Shown here one piece after another: positions 1 to 10,003 of a stretch of 64,000 nt of DNA. The stretch is from Sphingobium sp. TKS (GTDB lineage: Bacteria > Pseudomonadota > Alphaproteobacteria > Sphingomonadales > Sphingomonadaceae): contig NZ_CP005083.1 of the NCBI RefSeq assembly GCF_001563265.1, positions 1,987,001-2,051,000 on the forward strand. Direction: 5' to 3'. The number at the start of each line of letters is the position of its first letter. Positions within the stretch are counted from its first letter, which is position 1. Both the position numbers and the translations under genes were made by a program. The notes under the pieces were generated by a model that was not told the origin of the DNA, ran no database searches, and saw only the letters and a program-made list of their open reading frames with translations.

Positions 1-483
1 CTCGAAGGCGCCAAACGCGTCCGCATGTCGGGCGAGGATATCGCCGTGCGCGCCCAGATCCGGCCCATCGACAGCTATTCGGCGCACGCCGATCAGGACG
101 GCCTGCTGGCGTGGATCGAGGCGCGCCGTCCCATCGGGGGCAGTCTATTCCTCTCGCATGGGGAGACGACGGCGATCGATAGCTTGCGCCGCATCGCCCG
201 CTCGCGCGACTTGAGCGCGTCCATCGTCGCTCCGGAGATGGGCGAGGTGTTCCGACTGTCCGCCGGGACACCCGCGGCCCGGACCAAGACCGCAGACCCG
301 AAGCGCCGACAGGCCTTCGGTCGCGACTGGCAGAACAGCTACGCTGACTTCGCCACGAGCCTGAAGCGCGAGCTGGGGGAAATACAGGATTCCAACAGCC
401 GCCAGCGCGCGATCGACGATATGCGCGCGGTCCTCGAAAGCTACAAGAAGGTCTGGGAAAAGCGGGCCGCCCCGCGGCCTTGA
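1..483 (+). CDS. MBL-fold RNA exonuclease/metallo-hydrolase, C-terminal part (5' end outside window)
   Basis: The reading frame is open from base 1 and ends with TGA at 481-483, so only the last ~160 residues are present. The visible segment has the IDSYSAHADQ signature and, about 25 residues on, LFLSHGE. These are the late metal-ligand and RMM-BL motifs of the CPSF/Ysh1-like beta-CASP branch of metallo-beta-lactamase-fold RNA nucleases. The tail (from about residue 95 of the visible part) is basic and helical, as in bacterial 'MBL fold metallo-hydrolase RNA specificity domain' proteins. The upstream catalytic HxHxDH motif lies outside the window, so activity cannot be judged. It converges on the CoA transferase gene that follows, with about 30 bases between the stops. 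Confidence 0.85.
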   Translation, partial: LEGAKRVRMSGEDIAVRAQIRPIDSYSAHADQDGLLAWIEARRPIGGSLFLSHGETTAIDSLRRIARSRDLSASIVAPEMGEVFRLSAGTPAARTKTADPKRRQAFGRDWQNSYADFATSLKRELGEIQDSNSRQRAIDDMRAVLESYKKVWEKRAAPRP

Positions 484-513
484 TGGACATTTTCCTCAAG
501 GCCTCGGCTTTGG

Positions 514-2070
<1,557 letters not shown>

Positions 2071-2146
2071 TCATACAAGCTCAGTGCCATCGGCGCGCCT
2101 GCATGCGAAAGCGGAAGCCGGCTTGAGCCCTGCACCGATTGGCTGC

Positions 2147-4681
2147 TCATCGGCGCGCCGGACTCGCCGGTCGCAATGCGAAGCGCTTGAGGAACTCCGC
2201 GCCCGCCAGATAGCCGACCACCAGAAGCGCGATGGCGCCGAATATGGCTGCGCCCGGTACGGCGAAACCGAGCAGTCCGGCCCAAGGCAACAGCGGCAGC
2301 AGCAGCGCCGCCGCCAGACCGGCCAGCGCCGTAACGGTCAACACGATGTGCGGGCGGCTCGACCAGGCCGGGCGGGACGTGCGGATCACGAAGACCACCA
2401 GGATCTGCGTCAGCATCGATTCCATGAACCAGGCCGTCCGAAACTCCGGTATCCCGACGTGGAAGACGCCGAGCAGAAGCGCAAAAGTGGCGAAGTCGAA
2501 AAGTGATGATAGCGGCCCCATGATCGCGGTGAAGCGCACCAGCCCGCGAATATCCCAGCCCTGCGGGCGCGCCAGATCTCCGCTATCGGCGGTGTCGAAC
2601 GGAATGCCGATCTCGGAAAGGTCGTAGAGAAGGTTGTTCAGCAGCACCTGCACCGGGGTGAGCGGCAGGAACGGCAGAAACAGCGACGCGATCGCCATGG
2701 TCAGCATGTTGCCGAAGTTGGAGCTCGTTCCCATCCGGACATATTTCATGATGTTGGCATAGGTCCGCCGTCCCTCGGCGACGCCATCGGCGAGGACGCC
2801 GAGATCGGGGGCGAGCAGGATCATGTCGGCCGCCTCGCGCGCCACGTCGGTGGCGCCGTCGACCGACAGGCCGACATCGGCGGCGCGGATCGCCGGCGCG
2901 TCGTTGATGCCGTCGCCGATGAAGCCTACCGTATGGCCGCGCGCGCGGAGCGCGCGGACGATCCGCGTCTTCTGGTCGGGCGTCACCCGCGCGAACAGAT
3001 CGACCTGACCCGCGCGCGCCGCCAGCGCCTGGTCGTTGAGCCTGGCGATTTCCTCGCCGGTCAATATGCCTTCGACCGGCAGGGCGAGCGCCGCCACCAG
3101 ATGCTCGATCACCGGCGCGGCGTCGCCCGAGATCACCTTGATGCGAATGCCCGCCGCTTCGAGCCGGGCGATGGCGGAGGTGGCGCTCGGCTTGGGCGGA
3201 TCAACGAACACGCAATAGCCCGCGAAGACCAGTTCGTCCTCGCCGTCGGCGTCGATCCGCTCCTGCCCGGCGGCGGGCTTCCATGCGATCGCCAGCAATC
3301 GCAGCCCTTGCGCCGCGCGATCGTCGCGCAGCGCACACAGGCGGGCGCGCAATGCATCGTCGAGCGGCACGAGCCCTCCCGATCGGTCCTGCGCCCTGGT
3401 GCACAGCGCGAGCAGCGTCTCGGGCGCGCCCTTGACGATCTCGATCCGTTCGCTTCCCTGCTCGGCAAGCACCGCGACACGCCGCCGCTCGAAATCGAAC
3501 GGACGTTCATCCAGCTTGCGCCAGCCCTCGAGCGAGCGACCGGTCATGTGGAGGAGCAGGGCCTGGTCGAGCGGGCTTTTCAGGCCGGTCTCGAAGCGCG
3601 CGTTGACCGCCGCCAGCTCCGCCACCCGCTCGTCGTCCTCGCCATCGATGCCCGGATGGCCGACGAGCGTGATCCGCGCCTCGGTCAGCGTGCCGGTCTT
3701 GTCGGTGCATAATATATCCATCTGGCCCAGGTCGTGGATCGCCGACAGTCGCTTCACCACGACCTTGGCTCTCGCCATCCGCTGCGCGCCGCGGCCGAGC
3801 GCGACGGTCATGATCATCGGCAGCAGCTCGGGCGTCAGGCCCACCGCCAGCGCCATCGCAAACAGGAAGGATTGCAGCGGCGGGCGGCCGAGCGCGAGAT
3901 GGGCGAGCAGCACGAACAGCACGAGGAAGATCGTGAGCCTGACGATCAGCACGCCGAGCCTATGGATGCCATGCTCGAACGCGGTCGGCGGCTGCTTGCC
4001 GGCGAGCGAATGCGCGATCGCGCCGAACCGCGTGCGCGGACCGGTCTGGACGACAAGCATCGTCGCGGTGCCGCCGATCAGCGAGGTTCCATGGAACAGG
4101 GCATTGTGCGCGTCCGCCGGCGTTTCGGCGGCGGTTGCGGGCTCGATTCGCTTCTCGACCGGATAAGGCTCACCCGTCAGAAGGGCCTCGTTGACCTGCG
4201 CGCCGTTCGCCGCCAGCACGATGCCGTCGGCGGGAACGAGATCGCCCGCCGCGAGCATGACGATGTCGCCGGCCACCAGCTCGCGCACGGGCAACTCGGT
4301 CGACTTGCCGTCGCGCATCACGGCCGCATGGAGGGCGATCGCCTGCTTCAGCGCCTCCGCGGTCGCCTCGGCCCTGTGCTCCTGGACGAGATCGAGTGTG
4401 GTCGACAGCACGACGACGATGAAGATGATCGCAAAGCTCGCGACGTCGCCGGTGACTCCGGCGATGACGGCGGCGACGAGCAGCATGGCGATCAGCGGAT
4501 TGGCAAGGCGGCGAAGGAGGTCGGTGAGGAGGTGGCGCTGCTTCGCCGCGGAGATTTCGTTCGGGCCGTCACGCTCGAGCCGCGAGGCAGCCTCGTCCGA
4601 CGACAGGCCGTCGCGCGTCGCGGTGAGTGAGCGCAGAGCGTCGTCGGGCGTGGCTTGCCAGAATGCGTGCGGCTCGGTCAC
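2147..4681 (-). CDS. mgtA: Magnesium-transporting P-type ATPase (MgtA/MgtB type, P3B)
   Basis: An 844-residue P-type ATPase that would import Mg2+ across the inner membrane. It has an N-terminal cation-ATPase domain, the TGEPYPVEK actuator motif, the phosphorylation site CTDKTGTLTEA, a nucleotide-binding domain and the GDGINDAPAI hinge. After the hinge, GTSSNFGNMLTM and LLNNLLYDLSEIGIPFD are typical of the MgtA subgroup rather than of Ca2+ or K+ pumps. Length is slightly below the ~900 of E. coli MgtA. Its ATG overlaps the stop of the upstream Bax-inhibitor-like gene (ATGA at 4678-4681), so the two are translationally coupled. No leader or riboswitch is visible because there is no intergenic space. 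Confidence 0.9.
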   Translation of the reverse strand: MTEPHAFWQATPDDALRSLTATRDGLSSDEAASRLERDGPNEISAAKQRHLLTDLLRRLANPLIAMLLVAAVIAGVTGDVASFAIIFIVVVLSTTLDLVQEHRAEATAEALKQAIALHAAVMRDGKSTELPVRELVAGDIVMLAAGDLVPADGIVLAANGAQVNEALLTGEPYPVEKRIEPATAAETPADAHNALFHGTSLIGGTATMLVVQTGPRTRFGAIAHSLAGKQPPTAFEHGIHRLGVLIVRLTIFLVLFVLLAHLALGRPPLQSFLFAMALAVGLTPELLPMIMTVALGRGAQRMARAKVVVKRLSAIHDLGQMDILCTDKTGTLTEARITLVGHPGIDGEDDERVAELAAVNARFETGLKSPLDQALLLHMTGRSLEGWRKLDERPFDFERRRVAVLAEQGSERIEIVKGAPETLLALCTRAQDRSGGLVPLDDALRARLCALRDDRAAQGLRLLAIAWKPAAGQERIDADGEDELVFAGYCVFVDPPKPSATSAIARLEAAGIRIKVISGDAAPVIEHLVAALALPVEGILTGEEIARLNDQALAARAGQVDLFARVTPDQKTRIVRALRARGHTVGFIGDGINDAPAIRAADVGLSVDGATDVAREAADMILLAPDLGVLADGVAEGRRTYANIMKYVRMGTSSNFGNMLTMAIASLFLPFLPLTPVQVLLNNLLYDLSEIGIPFDTADSGDLARPQGWDIRGLVRFTAIMGPLSSLFDFATFALLLGVFHVGIPEFRTAWFMESMLTQILVVFVIRTSRPAWSSRPHIVLTVTALAGLAAALLLPLLPWAGLLGFAVPGAAIFGAIALLVVGYLAGAEFLKRFALRPASPARR

Positions 4682-5403
4682 CGCCGCTCCCGTCCGGTGA
4701 AGGGCAGCAACGACAGGAACAGGTTCAGGAAATCGAGATAGAGTGCCAGAGCCCCCAGTACCGCGGCATTATTGCGCCCATCCGCAGCGCGGTCCTCATA
4801 TTGACGCTTCAGACGCTGGGCATCGAAAGCGGTGAGTCCGGCGAAAAGCAGGATGCCGACCCCCGAGGCAAGAAGATCGAGCGCGCCCGATCGCACCAAC
4901 AGATTGAGCAGCATCGTCACGACGAGCCCGACCAGGGTGATCGTAAAGAAGGCGCCCAGGCCTGACAGATCCTTGCCGGTGGCTGTGCCGACCCAGGCCA
5001 GCGCGGCAAAGCCCGCGCCGGCGGCGACGAAGGTATAGCCGACGCTGCCGCTGCTGTAGGTGAGTAGCACGCTGCCGAGCGACAGTCCCACGAGCGCGGC
5101 GTAGAGGGTGAAGATAACCCTCGCGGTTGACGCAGACAGCCGGTCGATCCCGGCGCCGAGCAGGATCACCAGCGCCACAGGCGCCAGCGCCACGATCCAC
5201 CCGAGCGTCGTGAGCCCCGCAGGTCCGAACAGTGCGAGCGCGAGCGATCGGCTGTGGGCGACCAGAAGAGCGAATGCCGCCGATATGATGACGCCGCCCG
5301 CCATATGGAGATAGACCGCGCGCATGTAGGCGCCGACCCCCGGATATGAGCCGTTCGATTTGCCGGATGGCGGCCATTCAAATTCACGGCTTCGCTGAAG
5401 CAT
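4678..5403 (-). CDS. Bax inhibitor-1 / YccA (UPF0005) family membrane protein
   Basis: A 241-residue inner-membrane protein with seven hydrophobic segments. It contains the family pattern TLGWIVALAPV in the middle and the C-terminal GILLFAGLTAFDAQRLK, which resembles the FxGLTAYDTQxIK signature of BI-1/YccA proteins; YccA modulates FtsH protease in E. coli. I use the ATG at 5403 because GAGGA lies about 9 bases upstream; the frame stays open to 5475. It is the first gene of the minus-strand set that continues with the Mg2+ ATPase and CoA transferase. A perfect GCTACGTAGC palindrome sits about 75 bases upstream, in the region shared with the divergent PHA synthase gene. Confidence 0.88.
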   Translation of the reverse strand: MLQRSREFEWPPSGKSNGSYPGVGAYMRAVYLHMAGGVIISAAFALLVAHSRSLALALFGPAGLTTLGWIVALAPVALVILLGAGIDRLSASTARVIFTLYAALVGLSLGSVLLTYSSGSVGYTFVAAGAGFAALAWVGTATGKDLSGLGAFFTITLVGLVVTMLLNLLVRSGALDLLASGVGILLFAGLTAFDAQRLKRQYEDRAADGRNNAAVLGALALYLDFLNLFLSLLPFTGRERR

Positions 5404-5476
5404 TCCCCGGTCCTCGCTTCTTGCGGGAAGCAAGGTTCGACCCTGTGCCGACGTGCCGCTGCGACCAATCCGCAAA

Positions 5477-5486
5477 GCTACGTAGC
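5477..5486. promoter_or_regulatory. GCTACGTAGC palindrome in divergent promoter region (candidate operator)
   Basis: A perfect 10-base palindrome between the Bax-inhibitor-like gene (minus, start 5403) and the PHA synthase gene (plus, start 5575), about 75 and 90 bases upstream of the two starts. The core TACGTAG recurs in other intergenic regions of this window (49449, 57930, 62669, with variants at 38107 and 53468). It resembles the FixJ half-site GTAMGTAG as I recall it, with one mismatch. Function as an operator is inference. Confidence 0.35.
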
Positions 5487-5574
5487 GGAACTGCGCGCCG
5501 GGTCCGTAGGCTTACCTAATTCATGGGGGTGCCGAAATCCCTATGGACGACTGAGAGGCAACGAGGAGCAGACC

Positions 5575-7353
5575 ATGGTTTCGCCATCGAGGCCCAGCAA
5601 GCCGGCTACAGAAGGGAGCGGCGATCGAGCCGGCGCATGGGCCGAACTGTTCGCTCGCCCCGCGGCGGCGGCGGTCGCGACGCTCACCGGTGGTCTGTCA
5701 CCATCGTCGATTGGTGACGCTTTCGCCGACTGGGCACTCCATTTCGCCGCCATTCCCGGCAGCCGGGTCCATATTGCCGCTGAGACCGCCCGCGGCTTCA
5801 TGGCGCTGGCCGGCTATGCATGGGAAGCGGCTCTGACCAACGACGGGGCCGAACCCGGTATCGCTCGCCGGTCTCAGGATCACCGCTTCGACGATCCTTC
5901 CTGGGAATCATGGCCCTTCAACCTCATTCGCCAGTCCTTCCTGCTGAGCGAACGCTGGTGGGATTGCGCGGCGAACGATATTCTCGGTGTCACGCCACGG
6001 CATCGGGCAATTGTGGGCTTCTCGGTCCACCGGCTGCTCGACATGGTTGCGCCCTCGAACTTCGTTGCCACAAATCCGGTCCTGCAGCAGCGGATCATCG
6101 AGACCGGAGGCAAATGCCTCGCCGACGGCACGGCGGCCCTGGTCGAGGACTGGCGTCGCTTGCTGGCAGGGCAGCGGCCGGCCGGCGCCGAATGCTATCG
6201 TCCCGGCATCAACGTCGCGGTCACGCCGGGCAAGGTGGTCTATCGGAACAATCTGATCGAGCTCATCCAATATGCGCCGACGACGCAGGCTGTCCGTCCG
6301 GAGCCCATCCTGATCGTTCCGGCCTGGATCCTGAAATATTATGTGCTCGACCTGTCCCCGGAAAATTCGCTGGTGCGCTGGCTCGTGGCGCAGGGCCACA
6401 CGGTGTTCATCATCTCCTGGCGCAATGTCGGCGAAGACAGCCGGGGGCTCGATCTGGAGGATTATCGCCGGCTGGGGATCATGGCGGCGCTCGACGCGAT
6501 CTCCGCGATCACGGGCGCTGGCGGTATCCACGCTGCGGGCTACTGTCTCGGGGGGACCTTGCTCGCGATCGCAGCGGCGACGATGGCACGCGATGGCGAT
6601 GATCGTCTGGCCTCGATGACCCTGTTCGCGGCGCAATCCGATTTCAGCGAACCCGGCGAAGTCAGCCTGTTCATTGATGAGGCGGAGCTTGATTTCCTCG
6701 AAACGATCGCGCGCGCGCGTGGTTATCTCGACAGCGCGCAGATAAGCGGCGCCTTCCAGGCGCTCCGCTCGAACGATCTCATCTGGCCCCTCCTTGTCCG
6801 AGACTATCTCTTGGGTGCACGCGAGCCGATCACCGACCTACGCGCATGGCATACCGACGGCACCCGCCTGCCTTTTGCAGCGCAGTGCCAATATCTGCGC
6901 TCGCTGGTCCTCGCCAACGATTTGGCCGGAGGACGATATCAGGTCGAAGGCCGGCCGATCGCCCTCCGGAAGGTCCGCGTCCCGGTCTTCGCGGTCGGTA
7001 CCGAAGATGATTATGTCGCGCCCTGGCGCTCGGTCTACAAGATACATCGGCACGTGGACAGCGAGGTGACATTCCTGCTCGCAACCAATGGTCATGATGA
7101 TGGAATTGTCTCCGGGCCGGATCAGCCGGGGCGATCCTATCGCCTGCTCGCGCGGCCCGCAAAAGCAGGCTGCCTTGATCCCGAAGCCTGGCTGTCCAGG
7201 GCACGACCCGGAGCCGGTTCGTGGTGGCCGGAGTGGGCCGCCTGGATCGACATGCATTCAAGCTCTCCGCGCGCGCCGCCGCCACTCGGCGGCTCCGGTG
7301 CGGACGCTGGGGCGCTCAGGGATGCGCCGGGCAGCTATGTCCTCGAAAGCTGA
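5575..7353 (+). CDS. phaC: Poly(3-hydroxyalkanoate) polymerase family protein (PhaC-like)
   Basis: A 592-residue cytoplasmic alpha/beta-hydrolase-fold polymerase that would join 3-hydroxyacyl-CoA into storage polyester. The N-terminal PhaC domain (about 100-270) contains the SFLLSERWWD region typical of class I/II synthases. The lipase-like box is GYCLGG with Cys323 as predicted nucleophile. Asp478 or Asp479 in GTEDDYVAPW and His507 in NGHDDGIVSGP complete the triad. The start is supported by AGGAG at about 5561. No phaA, phaB or phasin gene is adjacent, so it is probably an accessory synthase. It overlaps the following membrane-protein gene by 17 bases or more. Confidence 0.9.
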   Translation: MVSPSRPSKPATEGSGDRAGAWAELFARPAAAAVATLTGGLSPSSIGDAFADWALHFAAIPGSRVHIAAETARGFMALAGYAWEAALTNDGAEPGIARRSQDHRFDDPSWESWPFNLIRQSFLLSERWWDCAANDILGVTPRHRAIVGFSVHRLLDMVAPSNFVATNPVLQQRIIETGGKCLADGTAALVEDWRRLLAGQRPAGAECYRPGINVAVTPGKVVYRNNLIELIQYAPTTQAVRPEPILIVPAWILKYYVLDLSPENSLVRWLVAQGHTVFIISWRNVGEDSRGLDLEDYRRLGIMAALDAISAITGAGGIHAAGYCLGGTLLAIAAATMARDGDDRLASMTLFAAQSDFSEPGEVSLFIDEAELDFLETIARARGYLDSAQISGAFQALRSNDLIWPLLVRDYLLGAREPITDLRAWHTDGTRLPFAAQCQYLRSLVLANDLAGGRYQVEGRPIALRKVRVPVFAVGTEDDYVAPWRSVYKIHRHVDSEVTFLLATNGHDDGIVSGPDQPGRSYRLLARPAKAGCLDPEAWLSRARPGAGSWWPEWAAWIDMHSSSPRAPPPLGGSGADAGALRDAPGSYVLES

Positions 7354-8389
7354 CGAGAAGATCGCCGCCAGACCCTCGAGTGCATGGCGGTCATGGTTCC
7401 TCGGCATCATTCTCACAGCTGCGCTGGTGGGGGCGGTGCTGCATTTCGGCGAGATCGAGAATTTCGCCCGCCTCCTCGTTCGCGCCAATCCTTTCTGGCT
7501 CGCTGTTGCCGTGCTGTTCCAACTTTCGACCTATGCCAGCGTGGCTGCGGGCTGGGCGGCGGTGCTGCGCAGCGCCGGCACGCCGCGAGCGCTGCCCAGG
7601 CTGATGCGCATCGCGCTCACAAAATTGTTCGCGGACCAAGCGGTGCCGAGCGCGGGATTGGGGGGCAACGTCCTTCTCGTCGACCAGTTGGTGCGATTGC
7701 GCGTGCCGCGCGGGACGGCGGTGGCAGCCTTGCTCGTCTCGATGATCGGCTATTACGCCGCCTTCGCCTTCTTTGCGGTAGGCATGCTGGTCCTGCTGTG
7801 GCTCCACGACAAGGCGACGCCGCTGATGGCCGGCGTCGTCACCACATTCCTGCTGGTCGCGCTCGCCATTCCGTCGCTCGCGCTTTGGCTGAGGCACCGC
7901 GGCAGCCAGCCCCTGTCGCCGCGGCTCGAGCGGGTGGGAGTCGTCCGCGAATTGCTCGAGATCGTCGGCCAGGCCCCGGCAGACCTGATCGGCGACCGTG
8001 CCCTGCTGCTTCGCGTGACAGGCTTCAATGCCTTGGTCTTCATCGCCGACGCCGGGACGCTTTGGGCCTGTCTTGACGCTCTCGGAGGACCCGCCGGCTT
8101 CGGAACCGCCTTCATCGCGTCGATCATGGCATCGATCGTCGTGACGCTTGGGCCGATCCCGCTTGGTCTGGGCAGCTTCGAGGCGACGTCGACTGCAACG
8201 CTCGGTCTGCTGGGCGTCCCCATCGAGAATGCCTTCGCGGCGACGATGCTGCTACGGATCCTGACATTGTGGCTGCCGCTGCTGCCCGGCCTGATGATGA
8301 TGCGTTCCGCGCTCAGGCGGCGTCCGCCTCGCTCCCACCGATCACGGCGGACCGGCTCCGGCTGCAAGCGCTCTGATCCCAGGGTTTAG
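7337..8389 (+). CDS. Flippase-like integral membrane protein (lysylphosphatidylglycerol synthase TM domain family)
   Basis: About 350 residues with roughly eight hydrophobic segments. It matches the layout of the AglD/MprF N-terminal 'UPF0104' flippase-like family: a first segment near residues 20-40, the basic KLFADQAVPSAGLGGN loop, and a late GLGSFEATSTATLGLLG segment equivalent to the family's GxxGxxE region. The soluble aminoacyl-transferase half of MprF is absent. The frame is open from 7088, but that part lies inside phaC. ATG codons at 7322 and 7337 are both possible, and I use 7337. It overlaps the phaC stop and is probably co-transcribed. The substrate cannot be told from sequence. 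Confidence 0.8.
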   Translation: MSSKADEKIAARPSSAWRSWFLGIILTAALVGAVLHFGEIENFARLLVRANPFWLAVAVLFQLSTYASVAAGWAAVLRSAGTPRALPRLMRIALTKLFADQAVPSAGLGGNVLLVDQLVRLRVPRGTAVAALLVSMIGYYAAFAFFAVGMLVLLWLHDKATPLMAGVVTTFLLVALAIPSLALWLRHRGSQPLSPRLERVGVVRELLEIVGQAPADLIGDRALLLRVTGFNALVFIADAGTLWACLDALGGPAGFGTAFIASIMASIVVTLGPIPLGLGSFEATSTATLGLLGVPIENAFAATMLLRILTLWLPLLPGLMMMRSALRRRPPRSHRSRRTGSGCKRSDPRV

Positions 8390-8466
8390 CGCCTGTCTGG
8401 AAACTGGCACGTATCATGCTTATCTCCAGTGTTCCAAACAGTAATAGATAGTGGTTTGAGACAAGC

Positions 8467-9075
8467 GTGACAGTCATTTCGAGGCGCCACCTGCTTCTGG
8501 GTGGCGGGGCCGTCGTTCTGGGCATGGTACAGACGAGAGTGTTCGCCGTCCCACCGGCTCCAGTTCCGCCGCGCCCGATTTTGCTTCAACGTGCTTTGGG
8601 TGCGCTGGATCGCCACCGGGCAACGATAAGGTATCGCGACGTCATCGGTATCGTGGATTTCAGCCAGGCGTCGCGCGTTCCCCGGTTTCACATCGTCGAC
8701 GTGATGAGCGGGCGAAGCCAGAGCCTGTTGGTCGCGCATGGGCGAGGATCCGATCCGGATCATAGCGGGTGGCTCGAACGGTTCTCGAACTCACCGGGAT
8801 CGCAAGCGTCTTCGGCCGGCGCCTATCTGGTCGGCAGCGGCTATTCCGGCAAGCATGGTCGCTCGCAACGCCTGATCGGCCTTGACTGCGAGAACAGCAA
8901 CGCCGAAGCGCGCGCCATCGTTATCCATGCGGCGTCCTATGTGTCGCAAGACATCGCACTTGCCAGCGGCAAACTCGGGCGAAGCCAGGGGTGCTTTGCT
9001 GTTTCGCAGGCCGATATCGGTCAAGTTCTCGAACGGCTCGGGCCAGGCCGGATGATCTACGCCGGCAAGATCTAG
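8467..9075 (+). CDS. Murein L,D-transpeptidase-like catalytic domain protein, exported
   Basis: A 202-residue protein with a GTG start and an N-terminal twin-arginine-like signal (SRRHLLLGGGAVVLGM, then AxA-like cleavage near residue 27). The mature part has the conserved GLDCENSNAEAR segment, HAA, and GRSQGCFAV with Cys176 in the S-x-G-C position expected of the active-site cysteine. This corresponds to the PF13645 L,D-transpeptidase-like family, common as small secreted proteins in sphingomonads. The likely role is cell-wall cross-linking or modification in the periplasm. It stands alone, 77 bases after the flippase-like gene. Confidence 0.82.
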   Translation: MTVISRRHLLLGGGAVVLGMVQTRVFAVPPAPVPPRPILLQRALGALDRHRATIRYRDVIGIVDFSQASRVPRFHIVDVMSGRSQSLLVAHGRGSDPDHSGWLERFSNSPGSQASSAGAYLVGSGYSGKHGRSQRLIGLDCENSNAEARAIVIHAASYVSQDIALASGKLGRSQGCFAVSQADIGQVLERLGPGRMIYAGKI

Positions 9076-10003
9076 TCGGACGAACCGGGGACGAACGGAA
9101 GGTCGACGATCTCTGCTGTAAGCGGATTCCCACTGCGGTACTTCAGTCGCACCCATGTTCTGCAATTTTCAATATCTGGGCGGACCCGCGGATCGTCAGA
9201 TGCTGGTTGTGGCTGGCGAGGAACCCGGCCCTATCCCAGGCGGTGCATCCGGCTGGCCCTGCGCAGCGTTTATGCAGGGATCCGCCACATCCTTGCCCTC
9301 GGCAGAAAGCGATCGCCGTTGCGTCTATCGAGCTGTGATCGGCCTGGCGCGCAAGCCGGAGCATGGCACTAGCGCCTCGACGGTCGGCGCGCTGAGTCGC
9401 AATCTCGCGCTCCCGCTCGTGCAACTCGTGGAGGCGCCTGCCGATGGTGCGACTGACATGACGCCGATTTGGGGATAGTCGCGGATTAACTTGAGCCTTC
9501 GGCCTCGCTCCAGCTCGTCTCCAGCCCGTCGGCGATGGCGATGGCGTCGGCGGGAGAGCGACCATCGGTGAACAGCGATACCGCGCCGACGGTCTCAAAG
9601 CACCGAAGGCGGGAGCCCCTGGAATAGATCGAGCGCGGCGAAGGGTCCGGGGCAGGGCTGAGGGGTCGTTGCCATGCACGTAAGTTGCCGGGCTACCTAG
9701 AAGAATGGGGGAAGTTTGCGCCAGCGCAAACCGCCGATCCCCAACGACGATATAATCCTTCCAAGTGCAAAGCGGAATCAACCAGTTGCCCGTCGATAAT
9801 GCCCGGAATCCAGGCCGTCTGGGCTCGCCCGAGTCGGGTAAATTGGTGGGCGATGTCGTCGTCGCCCGGGCACCGGCACCGAGTGTCCTGGCGCTTGTCA
9901 CAAAAACGGGAACGGAGGGTTGTCGATCGCCTAAAACAGGGGAAGGGTGTCTCGCAAACAGGCATCGGTCCGCCGAGACGGAACGGGAGAGGATCAAAGA
10001 TTG
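9076..10003. other. 928-base region upstream of norB without a clear gene; possible decayed Crp/Fnr-type regulator on the minus strand
   Basis: No complete gene is convincing here. On the minus strand an ATG at 9675 opens a short frame beginning MATTPQPCPGPF and continuing ALDLFQGLPPSVL, which looks like the start of a Crp/Fnr-family effector domain, but it hits a stop after 26 codons. A further minus-strand stretch around 9430-9480 reads HVSRTIGRRLHEL, faintly like a Crp helix-turn-helix. Frames are broken between them. Because NO-responsive Crp/Fnr regulators often sit next to nor genes, a decayed nnrR-like gene is possible but weakly supported. The NnrR-type box at 9716-9729 lies between this remnant and norB. 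Confidence 0.3.
9716..9729. promoter_or_regulatory. NnrR/Crp-Fnr type operator TTGCG-N4-CGCAA
   Basis: The sequence TTGCGCCAGCGCAA is an exact match to the TTGCGNNNNCGCAA consensus described for alphaproteobacterial NnrR, the NO-responsive Crp/Fnr-family activator of nor and nir genes. The palindrome extends to GTTTGCGC-CA-GCGCAAAC at 9714-9731. It lies about 275 bases before the norB ATG, and about 40 bases before a minus-strand ATG at 9675. The distance to norB is long, so a leader transcript or a second target on the minus strand is possible. Confidence 0.6.
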
